From contig JANDJZ010000168.1 in assembly GCA_027943245.1 (NCBI GenBank), positions 1-64,000 on the forward strand: a stretch of DNA of 64,000 nucleotides. The letters run 5' to 3'. The notes under the pieces were generated by a model that had not been told where the DNA came from, did no database searches, and saw only the letters and a list, made by a program, of their open reading frames with translations. How positions within the stretch are numbered: position 1 is the first letter of the stretch; each line of letters opens with the position of its first letter. Origin of the DNA: Acanthamoeba sp. SK_2022b (taxonomy: Eukaryota > Discosea > Longamoebia > Acanthamoebidae). The translations under genes were made by a program, and so were the position numbers. Of this stretch, positions 1-11,274 are shown piece by piece.

Positions 1-2979
1 CAGCACGCCGGCCTCTCCCCCGCTGCGACTGGCGATGGACTCCTTGTAGCTGGTGAGGCCAAAGTCGCTCACCTTGACGTTCCATTTGGAGTCCAGCAAG
101 AGATTGAGCGACTTGAGGTCCCGGTGCACCACGCCCGACGAGTGGAGGAAGTGCATGCCCTTGGCCGCCTGGTAGATGATCTTGAGCCGCAACATCATCG
201 GAATGTCGGCGATGAGGTCGTTGTGGAGCAACTGTCACCACCACAGATTTTAAGAGCGATAGGTTAGTTTAGGCGATTGAGGCACGCACGCAAGCACATA
301 CAGACTTGGACGTACGTCGTAGAGGGAGCCCAAGGACATGAACTCCATGACGATGCACATCTTTGGCGGCTTGGTGCAGGCGGCCATGAAGAGAACCACG
401 TTGGGGTGGCGCAGCACAGACATGACCTGAGCCTCCTTTCGGAAATTGGACACCTGGACAGCGCCGTAGGCTACCCCCTCGCCGCCGATCATCTTGACCG
501 CCACTTCAGTGCCCTTCCACAGTGCCTTGTGGACCACGCCGTAGCCGCCGGAGCCCAGCTGTTCGCCGAGCTCGAGCTCGGCCGGGTCGATCTCCCAATC
601 GTAGTTGTCCAGGCGCCCACGTCGATAGACCACCAAGAGCGCCACAGCGAAGCAGACCGCGAGGATGCACAGAGCCAAGACGGCGAGCGGAATCACTGTC
701 GACAGGGCGATGGTCAGCGAAGTCGAGTCGCCGGAGCCGGCCGAGCTGTAGGCCAGCTTACACAAGTCGCCATGCCACCCCGCTTCGCAGTCGCATCGGC
801 CCGAGCTACACGTGCCGCGCTCCGAGCAGAGAACGCCATCGACCGAGGCACAGCCGGCCAGCGGGCTCGCAGCCATGCCGTCCACGGTGATGTTGACCAC
901 GGAGGCCACGATGCGCCGCATGAGCACCGGCGAGCTGCCCGACGGGATGACCTGGTTGGCGCTGGCGATGTCCTGGCCCGCTTCCGAAGCGTGGATCCAG
1001 TAGATCCACTCGGCGAGTCCACGGGCCTTGACGACACTCTGCATGCTACGGGTGCGCACGATGAATGCGTTGGTGGCGACGATGGGCCAGCTTTCGACCC
1101 CGGGCGCAAAGTAGATGCTCTGCGAGCTCGGGTCGGTAGCGTTGGAGATGGCGTTGACGATGCTGTCCTTGGTGGGCGCCAGTGCCTTGTCGTTGGTGAA
1201 GTGACCGCGCATGGAAGCCATAGCGATGTTGGGCCGCGTGCCCGCGGCGAATGTGTTGCTGGCGCCAAACAGGTAGGGCACGCTGTTGAGCGCCGACTGC
1301 GTCGCCCCCAGGTTTGACACGGCGTAGGTGCGATCGGGGTCTAGAGAGACCACCGGATATATGTCTGACCGGCTCGAGTTGCCCACGATGGCGGCGTACT
1401 CGGGCACCTCCATGCTGATGGCCGTGTTGGCCAGGCTGATGAGCACCTGAGTTGTGGTCACGTAGAGCACGATGATGGATTGATTGGGCAGCAGATGGGC
1501 GATGTCGGGGTTGAGCGCGGCGATCCTGCTGTCGTTCCATGAGGCGATGCGCCCCATGTAGATGTCGGCCACGGCCTCGAAGTCGAGGACGAGCGGCTCC
1601 TGATCGAGCAGGCCAGGCAGATTGTACGCGAACACGATTCCGTAAGACATCATGGGCACGGCGACCGCGTCGGGGACCAACGCCTGCTGCTCGCCGGTGA
1701 GAGTAGCCCCCGAGGTGCCAAAGTCGGCGGAGGAGTCGATCATGTCGATGATGGCCTGAAGCGAGGAGGAGCTCTCGTAGTACTTGAGCAGAAAGCCGGC
1801 CGACGAGTACTCGTCCGCCAGGGCGTTATAGACCTCAAAGGGCGGGCCGGAGCCCAGCAGGTACGACGTGCTCACCACGCTCTTGTTATTGCAGGTGACG
1901 TCGGTCATCTGCTCCAGCGTGACGCGTCGGTGGTAGGCGCTGAGTGGTGCGTAGCCTAGCGACCCTATCTGCCCAATGGCGCCGTCGTTGACCTGCAGCC
2001 AGCTGGCAAAGTCGAAGACGTACTTGATCATGTAGCAGTTGTTAATTGCCAGGCCGAGGTCGGACTCGACAACGGCGGAAACGATAGCCGCCAGCGGCCA
2101 TGAAGCATTGGTGCCTTCGTTGACGATATCGTAGAGGTTTTGCGTAAGCCCCATCGCGTTGTTCAGCGCCGTAGTGGTCGGGGCTACGTCCACCTGGCCT
2201 CCGCTCTTGTTGGTCACGCGCATGCTGGCGACGCCTAGCCCGCGGTCCAGCGTCTCTGGTAGCATCATGAAGGCGAGCGCGGGGCTCGCACCGCTCATAG
2301 CAGCTATCTTATCATCGGCGGAGCAGGCCTCGACAGCGCGGCCGGCCTGAACGGGCTCCAGAGCGTTGAACGCGTCGCCTCCGCTCTCCACCGCCGTTGC
2401 TATGAGGGTAGCCAGGGAGGCATCGACTCGCGAGAGGAAGCGCAGAAGGACTTCCCCCTCTCCGTCGATGTCACCGCAGTAGACCAAACGCAAAACTCCT
2501 CCACCAGCGGGTAGCCACGGGTTGAGGGCCGAAATTCGTGCGTCGTCCCACGATGTCAGGTCTCCCCGCCACATGGCCGCTATCGTTGCCACGTCCACCA
2601 CCAGCGTGTTGCTCGTCCCTCCGAGTTGGGAGGAGTTGTAGGCCACCACCATCGCCGTGGCCGCCAGAGGAACGCTGTGGAGGACTCCTCTGGCCTGGTC
2701 CGTGCGGGTGGAGCTGAGAACGGCCGGAGTGCTCACGAAACTGATGCGCCCGCGGCCCAATGCGGAGAAGGAGGCGCTCAAGTCCGACGTGGAGGAGTAG
2801 GTGACTGTCGCGCTGTCCTGCGTAAAGACATAAGAGCTGGACAGCGCGGTAAAGAGGCCTTGGAGCCAAAGCCTCCCCTCTCCACTGATGTCGGCCGCCT
2901 CACCTCGCGGGCACGAGGCGCAGAGGAGGAGGAGGAACAAACTCTGGACCTGCCTGCATGTCGCCCTCATTTGCGCCAT
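1..2979 (-). CDS. Receptor-type protein kinase with two PstS-like ectodomains, 3' end outside window
   Basis: Exons 2979-316 and 231-1 (minus), joined in phase 0; the intron has GT at 315-314 and AG at 233-232. I start at the ATG at 2979 rather than the in-frame ATG at 3096 because it opens a clean signal peptide ([19 protein letters not shown]). The visible 965 residues hold two tandem periplasmic phosphate-binding-protein-like domains (about 30-340 and 370-690), a Cys-rich EGF-like module (about 715-745), one membrane helix (about 757-785) and a cytosolic kinase from about 800 with glycine loop [12 protein letters not shown] lysine, HRDLKSLN catalytic loop and DFG. The kinase continues past the window start. 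Acanthamoeba encodes many such sensor kinases; a ligand such as phosphate is only inference. Confidence 0.88.
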
Positions 2980-3423
2980 ACCGCTCCCTCTTTTCTCGTT
3001 CTTTGTTTCTTCCAGTAGTTGTTGCTGCTGTTGATAATGCAGGCGGACGGCGTGCGTATTACAATTGCGGAGTGTTGTGCAACCTGCAACCTGCAACGCG
3101 GCACCGGTGCAACGGCGAAAAAATAGATTGATGATAAAAAGAAACGAGATCGACGGACTGGTGAGCGCAGAGCAGGTCGCAGAGCTACGCTTCTGTTAAC
3201 CCAACCGCCTACATGGCCTATTGGGCTCTCTTAGCCAATCGCATAGCTTTGAGATGTTTGCGGAGAGGATCTGTTTTTACGCGAGCCAATCCGCTCATAG
3301 CTCCGGCCTCCAGGAATAGATACACGACACTGTGCCAACGCACGGTAAAACGTCGGTTGCACGTCGTACGCAATCGAGGCTCGCGAAATGGCCCGAACAC
3401 TCGAGGAGACAACGGCCCACCAG

Positions 3424-3430
3424 TATATAA
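3424..3430 (+). promoter_or_regulatory. TATA box of the GMC oxidoreductase gene
   Basis: TATATAA lies 124 bp upstream of the ATG at 3554, which leaves room for a 5' leader of about 90 bases. The 445 bp between the divergent receptor-kinase start (2979) and this box would hold both promoters; I see no second clear TATA for the kinase. Confidence 0.6.
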
Positions 3431-3553
3431 GGGGTACACTCCAAAGTTACTCGCAATCACACTTACTTGGTCTATCGCAAACCCTCCTTCACCCTGCTCT
3501 AGTACTCTCCACTAGGCCGTACTAGACGCCTGTACTTTACTTCTCCATTCACA

Positions 3554-5587
3554 ATGAACAACAAGCGCCGTGGGTCATCCGTGTCGCTGCTCCTCGCCCC
3601 TGCAGTCCTGCTCTCGGTTGCCCTGCTGCTGATCCTAGCGTTGCCCCACGGAACCGAGGCCGGCAGAAGCGACGTCAAACGTAGCTACGACTACGTGATC
3701 GCAGGAGGCGGCGGTGCGGGAGCCGTGCTTGCGGGCAAGCTCGCCCGATCCGGCGCTCGGGTGTTGCTGCTCGAGGCCGGCGAAAACACCCAGTACGACC
3801 CTAACATCTACAACCCGCTGGGCACGTTTGGGTCCTTCAACACGCGCAGCAACAACATCGGCCTCTCCAGCGACACCACCTACGTGTGGCCGAACCGAGT
3901 GGCGGGCGATTCTGGCCGCTATGGTCTGGCCGACGCTCCTAACAGCGGCAAGGGCCTCGGCGGCGGTACCAGCGTCAACACGATGATCCTGGCCCACGGC
4001 GGTCGCTGGATGTACGACTTCCCCGCCAACGGGTGGCCGGCTTCGTGGAGCTACGCGCGCATGAAGCCCTACTATGCCGAGGTTCGGGAAGCCATCCGCC
4101 CGCACCGCGAAAGCCGTAAGCCGCCGACCTCGCAGAATTTCCTCAAGGCCGTGAGGCGACTCGCCGATCAGCAGTACGCCGCCGGTGGGCTCGACTACCT
4201 CGTGAACGCGGCCAACTACGCTCAGGGCCCCAACGTGGAGGACCCGAGGGAGAATGCGCCCCAACTCGACTACAACGACCTTAACGGCGTCAACAGCGTG
4301 GGCGCTTTCTCGCAGTACGAGTTCTTCGTGAACAAGCTCGCCAATGGCACCTTTGTGCGCAAGTACGCCGCCAACACCTTCCTCGGGCCGGACTGCCTTG
4401 ACACCGAGGGCTATGGGCGCCACCCTTGCCGCCACCTGCGCGTGCTCACGGGTGCCTACGTCTCGCGCATCATCTTCGAGACCGACCGCCGTTCCAGGCA
4501 GCCGGTGGCCACAGGCGTCGAGTTCTACCACGACGGCGAGGCCTTCGAGGTCAACGCCCGCTCGGGAGTCATTCTCGCCGCTGGTTCTTTCCAGACGCCG
4601 GCCATCCTTCAGCGTTCCGGTTACGGCGACGCCACCTACCTCAAGTCGCTCGGCATCGAGCCTGTCTACAACAACACGCAGGTTGGCCGCAACCTCAAGA
4701 ATCACTACGCGCCTTTCATGATTGCCAACGTGACCGGCAACGACAAGGCCGCAGTGGCCGCCTTCATGAGCGGTAGCGCTCTTATGGCCGGTAACATGGG
4801 CTTCAACGGCGGAGCCTTCATGGGCTTCCACAGGCTCGACCCCAACAGGCCGAGCACTACAACCTCCGTGCGCCGTGCGCAGTTGCTCTACTCGACCAGT
4901 GGCATGTTCTTCCCCAGGTCGGTGGCCGCGGCATACAACATCGGCGCCACCAACGAGACCGTTGTCTTGGGCATGGACGACGTGCGCTTCGACGGCACCG
5001 GCTATGTGCAGATCGGTACCAAGAACGCCTTCGACTTCCCCAAGGTCTTCTTCAGCAGCTTCGTCGACTATTCGAACCCGGCCCTCGTCGGCCAAGCCTT
5101 CTGGGATGCTGCTCGCGTCGGCGCCTCGGCCACCATCTCGGGCATCCTCCTCTACCACATGGGCTATGAAATCTACGCGCAGATGAACCAGGTGCTGGCC
5201 GACGAGGGCAGCGCCGTGCGTTTTTCCATGGCCTACCCCACCGAGTCTGACCTTGTCCTCCTCGATGAGGGCCTTACTACCCACGGCGCGGACTGGTGGA
5301 AGCACCTCTTCCCCGACCGCCTGCCAAGCGGCAGCAGCGATCCAGCGTTCTCGGCCGCTCTCAAGCGTCTCACCTACCAGCTGCGCATGGCCGCGCGTAT
5401 CGACAGCCACCAGGTCTCGACTTGCAAGATGGGACAAGTAGTCGACGAGCGGCTCAACGTGATCGGAGTGCGCAACCTCAAGATTGCCGATCTATCTGTG
5501 CTCGCAGCTCAGGTCGCTGGCGGCAATGCGTTCACTGCCAACGTCATCGGCGCCCGGGCCGCCGATTTTGTCCTTCAGGATTTCTGA
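3554..5587 (+). CDS. Secreted GMC-family FAD oxidoreductase (choline dehydrogenase/aryl-alcohol oxidase type)
   Basis: An intronless frame of 677 residues. It starts with a hydrophobic signal peptide (SLLLAPAVLLSVALLLILAL, about 10-30) and is followed by the FAD-binding motif YDYVIAGGGGAGAVLAG and the ribose-binding E of LLLEAGE. The first GMC signature is GLGGGTSVNTMILAHGG, the second is GSFQTPAILQRSG, and the C-terminal catalytic segment is HQVSTCKMG followed by GGNAFTAN, giving the usual His plus a second His/Asn site occupied by Asn. The length is slightly above the 550-620 typical of the family. It should oxidise an alcohol or sugar outside the cell or in an endocytic compartment; the substrate cannot be read from sequence. 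The high third-position GC and absence of introns fit a strongly expressed gene or a comparatively recent arrival. Confidence 0.9.
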   Translation: MNNKRRGSSVSLLLAPAVLLSVALLLILALPHGTEAGRSDVKRSYDYVIAGGGGAGAVLAGKLARSGARVLLLEAGENTQYDPNIYNPLGTFGSFNTRSNNIGLSSDTTYVWPNRVAGDSGRYGLADAPNSGKGLGGGTSVNTMILAHGGRWMYDFPANGWPASWSYARMKPYYAEVREAIRPHRESRKPPTSQNFLKAVRRLADQQYAAGGLDYLVNAANYAQGPNVEDPRENAPQLDYNDLNGVNSVGAFSQYEFFVNKLANGTFVRKYAANTFLGPDCLDTEGYGRHPCRHLRVLTGAYVSRIIFETDRRSRQPVATGVEFYHDGEAFEVNARSGVILAAGSFQTPAILQRSGYGDATYLKSLGIEPVYNNTQVGRNLKNHYAPFMIANVTGNDKAAVAAFMSGSALMAGNMGFNGGAFMGFHRLDPNRPSTTTSVRRAQLLYSTSGMFFPRSVAAAYNIGATNETVVLGMDDVRFDGTGYVQIGTKNAFDFPKVFFSSFVDYSNPALVGQAFWDAARVGASATISGILLYHMGYEIYAQMNQVLADEGSAVRFSMAYPTESDLVLLDEGLTTHGADWWKHLFPDRLPSGSSDPAFSAALKRLTYQLRMAARIDSHQVSTCKMGQVVDERLNVIGVRNLKIADLSVLAAQVAGGNAFTANVIGARAADFVLQDF

Positions 5588-5604
5588 GGATGCTTCTGTG
5601 GCCG

Positions 5605-5610
5605 AATAAA
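5605..5610 (+). terminator. Poly(A) signal AATAAA of the GMC gene
   Basis: AATAAA begins 18 bases after the stop codon ending at 5587. The remaining space to the convergent squalene synthase stop (5806) is 195 bp and holds no gene. Confidence 0.55.
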
Positions 5611-5805
5611 CAGTCAAACGCCATGCGTCGTGTGCCCAGCGTGCTGAGTACTTGTTGCGCAGCCCCAAGAAAAGACCTCAGGCAAGCCGATGGCTGACCT
5701 ACTATAGTATTGTTATTGGTTTCTTTTAGATTGATAGACTCTTTGTTAAACAACGAGTATATGAATGGCACCAAAACAGTTGACAAGACACTGCAGGGGC
5801 TGCTC

Positions 5806-7723
5806 TCAGTGCTGCCTACCCTTGCCCTTGGTGATTCTCTCTCTGGCCACGGCGATGTAGTGCCTCATCTTTTCGGCGTTCGGGTCCTTCTCAGGGATCT
5901 TGCTCTCCATCTCGGCAATGTACTTGAGGAAGAAGCTGATGATCGCCTCGTAGTTACCGCCATACATCATCATCTGGACGGCCTCTCCTTTTCTAATCTT
6001 GACCTCCTTCTTGAAGACGTCGTAGTTGTTGTAGAGGCGGGCTAGTGAGGCGATCGCCATGGCCTGAGGGATGCCGCAGAACTTGAAGATCTGCGGGTGG
6101 GTCAGGAGCATCAAGTAGTCCAGGGAGTCGGTAATGTGCGCCATCGCGTTGGTGACCATCTCATTGAGGCACTGCAGCGCGGCCTGCTTGTTCTCAGGCT
6201 CCTTCAGATCAATGATGTTTTTGGCGTACTTGCCCCTGTGTTGCGCGTGCGGGTGTTTGACCGAAGACAGGTCGTGAGCTCAGGCTTCAATCATTCTCGG
6301 GAGTCCGTGCCATACCAGATATCCTGTGGGTAGAAGATACGCGGGTAGACAGCGGTGACATCATCGAGGTAGTCACGGGTGATGTTCGTCTTCTGCAAGA
6401 ACAGGCCCATGCTGTTAGACAGCTCGTCCAGATTCGCAAACCTGTCGGCTATCCAACACGAGAAGACGGCGCATGAGAATTGTGTTGAGATGCTACAAAC
6501 AAGTAGGGGGAGAGCTTACATTCGAGGCCCGAGGCAGCAAACATCTTGCTGAGACCAATTCCGACGAGGCCGGCTACGTAGTGGCAGTACTCGTTGTAGT
6601 CCTCAAGGGTGACGACCTTCTTGTCTTGGGCATACTTGGCCATACCGGCTCCCATCCGCTTGGTGATGTCCGTAATCACCTCCTGATACCTGTAACCAGT
6701 GTTCAGCAAGAACGAAAAACGTTAAGAAAAGCGAAAACGGAGCTTACTCTGGCTTCAGGTCCCGGAAGACCTCAATAACGAAGTTAAACTGCCGCAAGAG
6801 ATCCCTCTCGTGCGGGTCGTCACCGTAGCCGTCGACGTTCCAGCCCCTGACGTACAGCTTCTCCCAGAAGTGGAGCAAGTGGGGCACCTATGCAGTTACG
6901 GAGGTAAGCATGAGACCATTACCACGCGCACGTCACTACAACACGACGGGCGAACCTTGTCCTCCAAAGGAATCGACATGTCGTCTTCAATAGTATCAAG
7001 ACCACGGAGGACCAAGTAGAAGTTGGCAATCTAGGAAAGGTGGAGGCCTGTGAGAACTACATCCCCGGCAAATCAAAAAGGGACGAGGAAGCCGCACAGG
7101 TCTCTTGAGCTCCTCAGGCAATTCGGCGATGACAGCGGTGAAAGACCGCGAGACTTGAGGCAGCTTACCGTAGCTGAAGAGGTCCTCCCTGGATAAGTTC
7201 TTCGGCTCCGGCACCTGATCACCATGGCCATTCATAGAGGTCAGCGAGAGGAGAGAGTGTCGCCTGGCTGCAGCAGATGAACCTTATAGAAGAACTTGAA
7301 CTTGAGCATATGGTAAAGTTCGTCGGGGCGGACCAAAACCTCCTTGATCTTTTTAACGTGATGCGGGAAGAGCCACTTGATGCCCAGCAGCCCGACGGCG
7401 ACTGCAATCCACACGCCCAGCCTACCAAAGCCGTAGTCTGCGCCGGTCGCTACGTGGGTGAGGTCATTCGACTGGAGATTTGTTGGCTCGTGGAGGCTAG
7501 CCTCCATGGCGGTCTGAAGGGCAGCATTGGTCGCCTCCTGACCAGTCGCCACTTCGACCTCATTTTCGTGGGCACCTAAGGAGTGCTTCAAGGTTTCGAT
7601 CCCCTGAGTCATGTACATCTCTTCGGCTACTCCTGCAGCCGACAGGGCGCAGTATATCCAAAAGATGAACTCAAGGAGACATATGAGGAAGATGGAAGTC
7701 GAGAACGGGCGTCCGTACGCCAT
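5806..7723 (-). CDS. Squalene synthase (farnesyl-diphosphate farnesyltransferase) with N-terminal membrane anchor
   Basis: Seven exons: 7723-7283, 7214-7098, 7030-6956, 6887-6748, 6689-6520, 6448-6316, 6235-5806. All phases match and give 501 residues. The enzyme condenses two farnesyl diphosphates to squalene, the first committed step to sterols, at the ER. The family motifs are present: [22 protein letters not shown] (first Asp-rich site, about 191-204), [26 protein letters not shown] (second Asp-rich site) and YPQDIW. The first 130 residues are extra, with two hydrophobic helices (about 10-28 and 102-119). The protein ends at KGKGRQH soon after the catalytic domain and lacks the usual C-terminal anchor. 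The start ATG at 7723 follows a likely 5'-leader intron acceptor (AG at 7745-7744). Confidence 0.92.
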
Positions 7724-8260
7724 CTTGGAAGGTTTGAAGATATCTGCGGGGGAAGTGAGATGAGGAGAACTGCAGTTAAAAACCAAGAGAAGCGGCCTCT
7801 TGAAGGAGAGGGACCCACGTACACTGCAGTCAGGGGATTGTGCGTTTCACGGGAAGAAGCAGCAAATGGTGGCTGTGCCGGAGGCTCGACGCCACCACCA
7901 GCACTCCACACATTGTGGCCAATGGCGAGGTCGGAAAAAGCGGCAAAAAGATCAAATCGAACCAATGCGCATCCCTCCACCAGGAAATCCGGCACCAGAG
8001 AATGCGCTTGGTTGGCAGCCTTCTTACGGTCCAACGCCGCAAATTAGTGGTTAGCACAATGAGCTATTTAGGGCAGCATCGAGCACCTGGAACACAGCCA
8101 ATATTCCTTGTGAATCAACGGCACTGTTGTCGTCAAAGGGAGCGGCGGCGAGGCGGGGGGGGTTGTGGCTGAGGAGTTGGTGGTGATTTGATTTTCGTGC
8201 AGCGTGTAGTCGGTGCGCAGAGAGTTTTTGTTTCAAAAACTTTACTAAGCATTAAAGGCA
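7724..8260 (-). other. Intergenic region between squalene synthase and catalase
   Basis: Contains the 5' leader and probable promoter of squalene synthase, including a likely leader intron ending at 7744, and the 3' end of catalase. Open frames here overlap each other on both strands and show no family signature, so I call no gene. Confidence 0.5.
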
Positions 8261-9561
8261 TCAAATGTCAGCGTGGCCAACGGGCGGAGGCGGAATGGTG
8301 GCCTTAGCCAGGGCGGCGCGGATGCCGGCCGCGTAGTCTGGGTGCACTTTGCCAAAGGCAGCGATCGTCTTATCCTGAATGTCGGGCTTGGAGAACTTGA
8401 GCCACTCGGCAATGTTGATGAACAGGTGCGTCCTCTCCGCATCGCTCATGATCTTTGTGAACAGCTCACGGCACTGGAACGCATCGCAAGACGTCCTCAT
8501 TGTGAGCATTCAAAGCTTGCGCAGTCAGCAGGAAGTAAAAGCGGGTAGGTTCCATATACGCACCTGGTCGTAATCAGAGTCGGTACCGGCATGGCGCGAA
8601 GCGCTGGTGCGATCGATGACGCCGGAGATGGGGACTGGCTTCCAGTTGTACTTGGGATCGCCCTGCGGGCCGCCTCGGCTGTTGGGGTAGATCGTGGGCT
8701 CGCCCTCGCCGTTGTAGTCCGTTCGCATGAGACCGTCTCGGCTCTGTGGATGGTTGACCTTGGCTGCAAACGGGCAGTTCACCGGGATCTGTTGTTTGTT
8801 TGTTTGTTTTGTTTTGTTTTTCATTTTTGGCGATTAGTGCAGTCGCAGCTCCTCTTGCGGGGGGAAGTGGACGTCACGAACCTGGTGGAGGTTTACACCG
8901 AGACGGTAGTACTGCGTGTCACGGTAGAAGAAGGACCTGAACTGCAGCAGTGGGTCGGGGGAGGGCTCGATGCCCGGAACGTACGACCCTGGTGTCACCA
9001 CCACCGCCATCATCGCCTGATAAGAACCCACAAACCACCAGACCCTATCAAAACGACACACGGGAGGGGGTTGTTGGACGGACCAGGGGAAAAGGCCGCC
9101 TGCTCCACGTCGCGGTGGTAGTTGTCGACGTTGCGGTTGAGCACGAGCCTGCCGTACTCGTAGAGGGGGAAGTCGTCGTGGGACCAGACCTTGGTCACGT
9201 CGAAGGGGTCGTACTGGCAGGCCCTGTGGGCGCAGGTAGTCGGGATAGAGAGTGAGCAAAGCGAAGTGCTGGGATGTCAGGGGTGGCCAGAAGGAGAGCG
9301 AAGTGGACAACGTACTGGGCCTGTTCGGGGGCCATGATCTGGACGTAGGCCTTCCAGGCGGCCTCACCGCCCTTGTCGATGTGCTGCCACAGGTCGCGCT
9401 TGGCAAAGTCGGGGTCGAGTCCACACATGGCAGTCGCCTCCGCGTTCGTGAAGTTGCGCACGCCCGCCTCCGGGAGGAAGTGGTACTTGATGAAGAACTC
9501 AGCGCCTGTGCCGTGGATTAGAACAGTGTCAGACGAGCATGAGCCTCCAACTCTACTTTGC

Positions 9562-9631
<70 letters not shown>

Positions 9632-10511
9632 GGCTGTTAGGCATGCGTACCGTCGGCGTTGACCCACTTGAAGGTGTGGCATCCATAGCCTTCCATGTGG
9701 CGGAAGCCGTAGGGCGTGCCGCGGTTGGAGAAGAACATGGTGGCGCAGTGCAGGGACTCGGGGACGTTGACGAAGAAGTCGAAGGTCGCGTCAAAGTTGA
9801 GGAGGAAATTCTCGGCGTCGCGCTGCTGGGAGCGGATGACGTCGGGTCCCAGGGCCGGGTCGCGCACGAAGAAGATGGGGAAGTTGAGGCCCACGAGATC
9901 GTAGTTGCCCTCCTCGGTGTAGAACTTGACGGCAAAGCCGCGCGGGTTACGCGCCGAGTCGGGGAACTCGCGTCCGTAGGTGACCGTGCTGAAGCGCACG
10001 AACACGGGCGTCTGCTTGCCCACAGACGCCAGGAATTTGGCCTTGGTGTAGCGACTCACGTCCTGCGTGACCTCGAAGTAGCCGAAGGCGCCCATTCCGC
10101 ACGGGTGCACCATGCGCTCGCAGATCTAATGCGTGCACACGGCGAATGAGACCAGGCCATCATTCAGTAAACGCAAGCGAGAATCACAGTGGTGGTGATG
10201 ACGGTGAGAAAGACGCGAACCTTGGAGCGGTTGAAGGTTTGTTGCTTTTCCATCAGGTGAACGTCCGAGACCAGCACGTGGCCGCCGATGTTGAGAGAGT
10301 TGCGCATGTCGGGCAGAGGCTGGCCGACGCTGGTCGTCATCAGGTTGGGACCCATCGGGCCCATGACTGGGCATTTGGGCACTCGAGTGGCGCCTGGTCC
10401 CGAGGCGGTGATCCCGCTGGCCATCTTCTCCAGGACCGTGGGTGGCTCGCCCTGGATGATATCCTTGGCGGTCTCCACTGCACCCTTGAGTTTCTCGGCA
10501 AGTTGGGCCAT
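8261..10511 (-). CDS. Catalase (heme, clade typical of amoebae)
   Basis: Seven exons: 10511-10221, 10125-9651, 9505-9316, 9223-9084, 8988-8882, 8788-8564, 8473-8261. Phases agree and give 546 residues. It dismutates hydrogen peroxide to water and oxygen. The distal His is in [16 protein letters not shown] (about His104), the distal Asn in [12 protein letters not shown] (about Asn178), and the proximal Arg-x3-Tyr in [14 protein letters not shown] (about Arg383/Tyr387). The C-terminal catalase-related domain is present ([17 protein letters not shown]). The HPCG and VTYGREF segments differ from the commonest catalase wording but keep the catalytic residues. No clear PTS1 tripeptide is seen: the protein ends in HADI. 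Intron 2 carries a long TTG-type microsatellite. Confidence 0.93.
9562..9632. repeat. (TGT)n trinucleotide microsatellite in catalase intron 2
   Basis: About 24 uninterrupted TGT/TTG units. On the catalase strand this reads (CAA)n, which in one frame spells polyglutamine. The exon junctions at 9651 and 9505 place it inside the intron, so it should not be translated. Confidence 0.9.
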
Positions 10512-10634
10512 GATACAGAGAGTGTCGTCTAGCTCGGTGTCGGTGGGAGAAGGCGTGACCTCGTGAGGTGTTGGGTGGTGCGTCGGTTCGAACGCAACTG
10601 TTGGTAGTAGTGCGGTATGCCCTTTGTGCACAGC

Positions 10635-10642
10635 TATTTAAA
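10635..10642 (-). promoter_or_regulatory. TATA-like element of the catalase gene
   Basis: TTTAAATA on the minus strand sits 124 bp upstream of the ATG at 10511. This supports that start over the in-frame ATG at 10631, which lies immediately at the element. Confidence 0.5.
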
Positions 10643-11274
10643 CGAACTCGGCAGCACCCCAATCGTTCCGTCTGGGCCGAAGCGAGAAGGCGGCAGCCAA
10701 GGCTAGAATGCTCGTGGAACATCCGCTGGTTGGAGAGTTGGTTGTGACGATTTGCTGTGGAATGCAAGCCTGTAGGTGAGTTCTAACCAATGGAAAAGCG
10801 GAGGCGGTATCGACAGCTCCGAGGCTGTCTGCCCAGCAGCCAACCCACTGCCAGCCGCAGAGCCGAGCTTAGGCCACCAGCTTGCACTGCTCGCTACGCA
10901 GTGAACGGCGTCGCGGCCTCCGAAGTGGAGGTCGAAAGTGAATGGATTCGAGCGGAATGGTCGCCCCCCCCCTCCAAATGCAGGAATGTAGCAAACGTTA
11001 CACCAGTGTCTTCCCATCTACTACTATGCCGCTAGCTGATTATCCAAGCCATTGCTCGCTATTTCTTGCGGTGCTCAAACATTTCTGTCTTATTTCCTTG
11101 TACATTTTGCGTCGACTCTCTTTGGTGGGCGGCGATCTCCTCAACAGCCAGCAAGGCGACGCTATTCTCCCAAGATCAGCCTGAACGGGTAGTGTGGTGG
11201 CCAGCCTACCCTGCCCCTTGCGGGACTAGTGAGATTATAATAAAGTGTAACCTTAACGACGTCCACATGTCCAA
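10643..11274. other. Intergenic region upstream of catalase
   Basis: No gene supported. It holds the catalase upstream region and the 3' flank of the mitochondrial carrier. A TTATAATAAAGT stretch near 11234-11245 is AT-rich but lies on the wrong side to be a canonical poly(A) signal for the carrier. Confidence 0.45.

Noticed and set aside
3635..5437. 600-codon open frame antisense to the GMC oxidoreductase
   Set aside because: It has no family motif and arises from the high GC at third codon positions of the sense gene.
9195..9935. Open frame with polyglutamine tract on the minus strand
   Set aside because: It lies across catalase exons 2-3 in the wrong frame plus intron 2; the CAA repeat is intronic.
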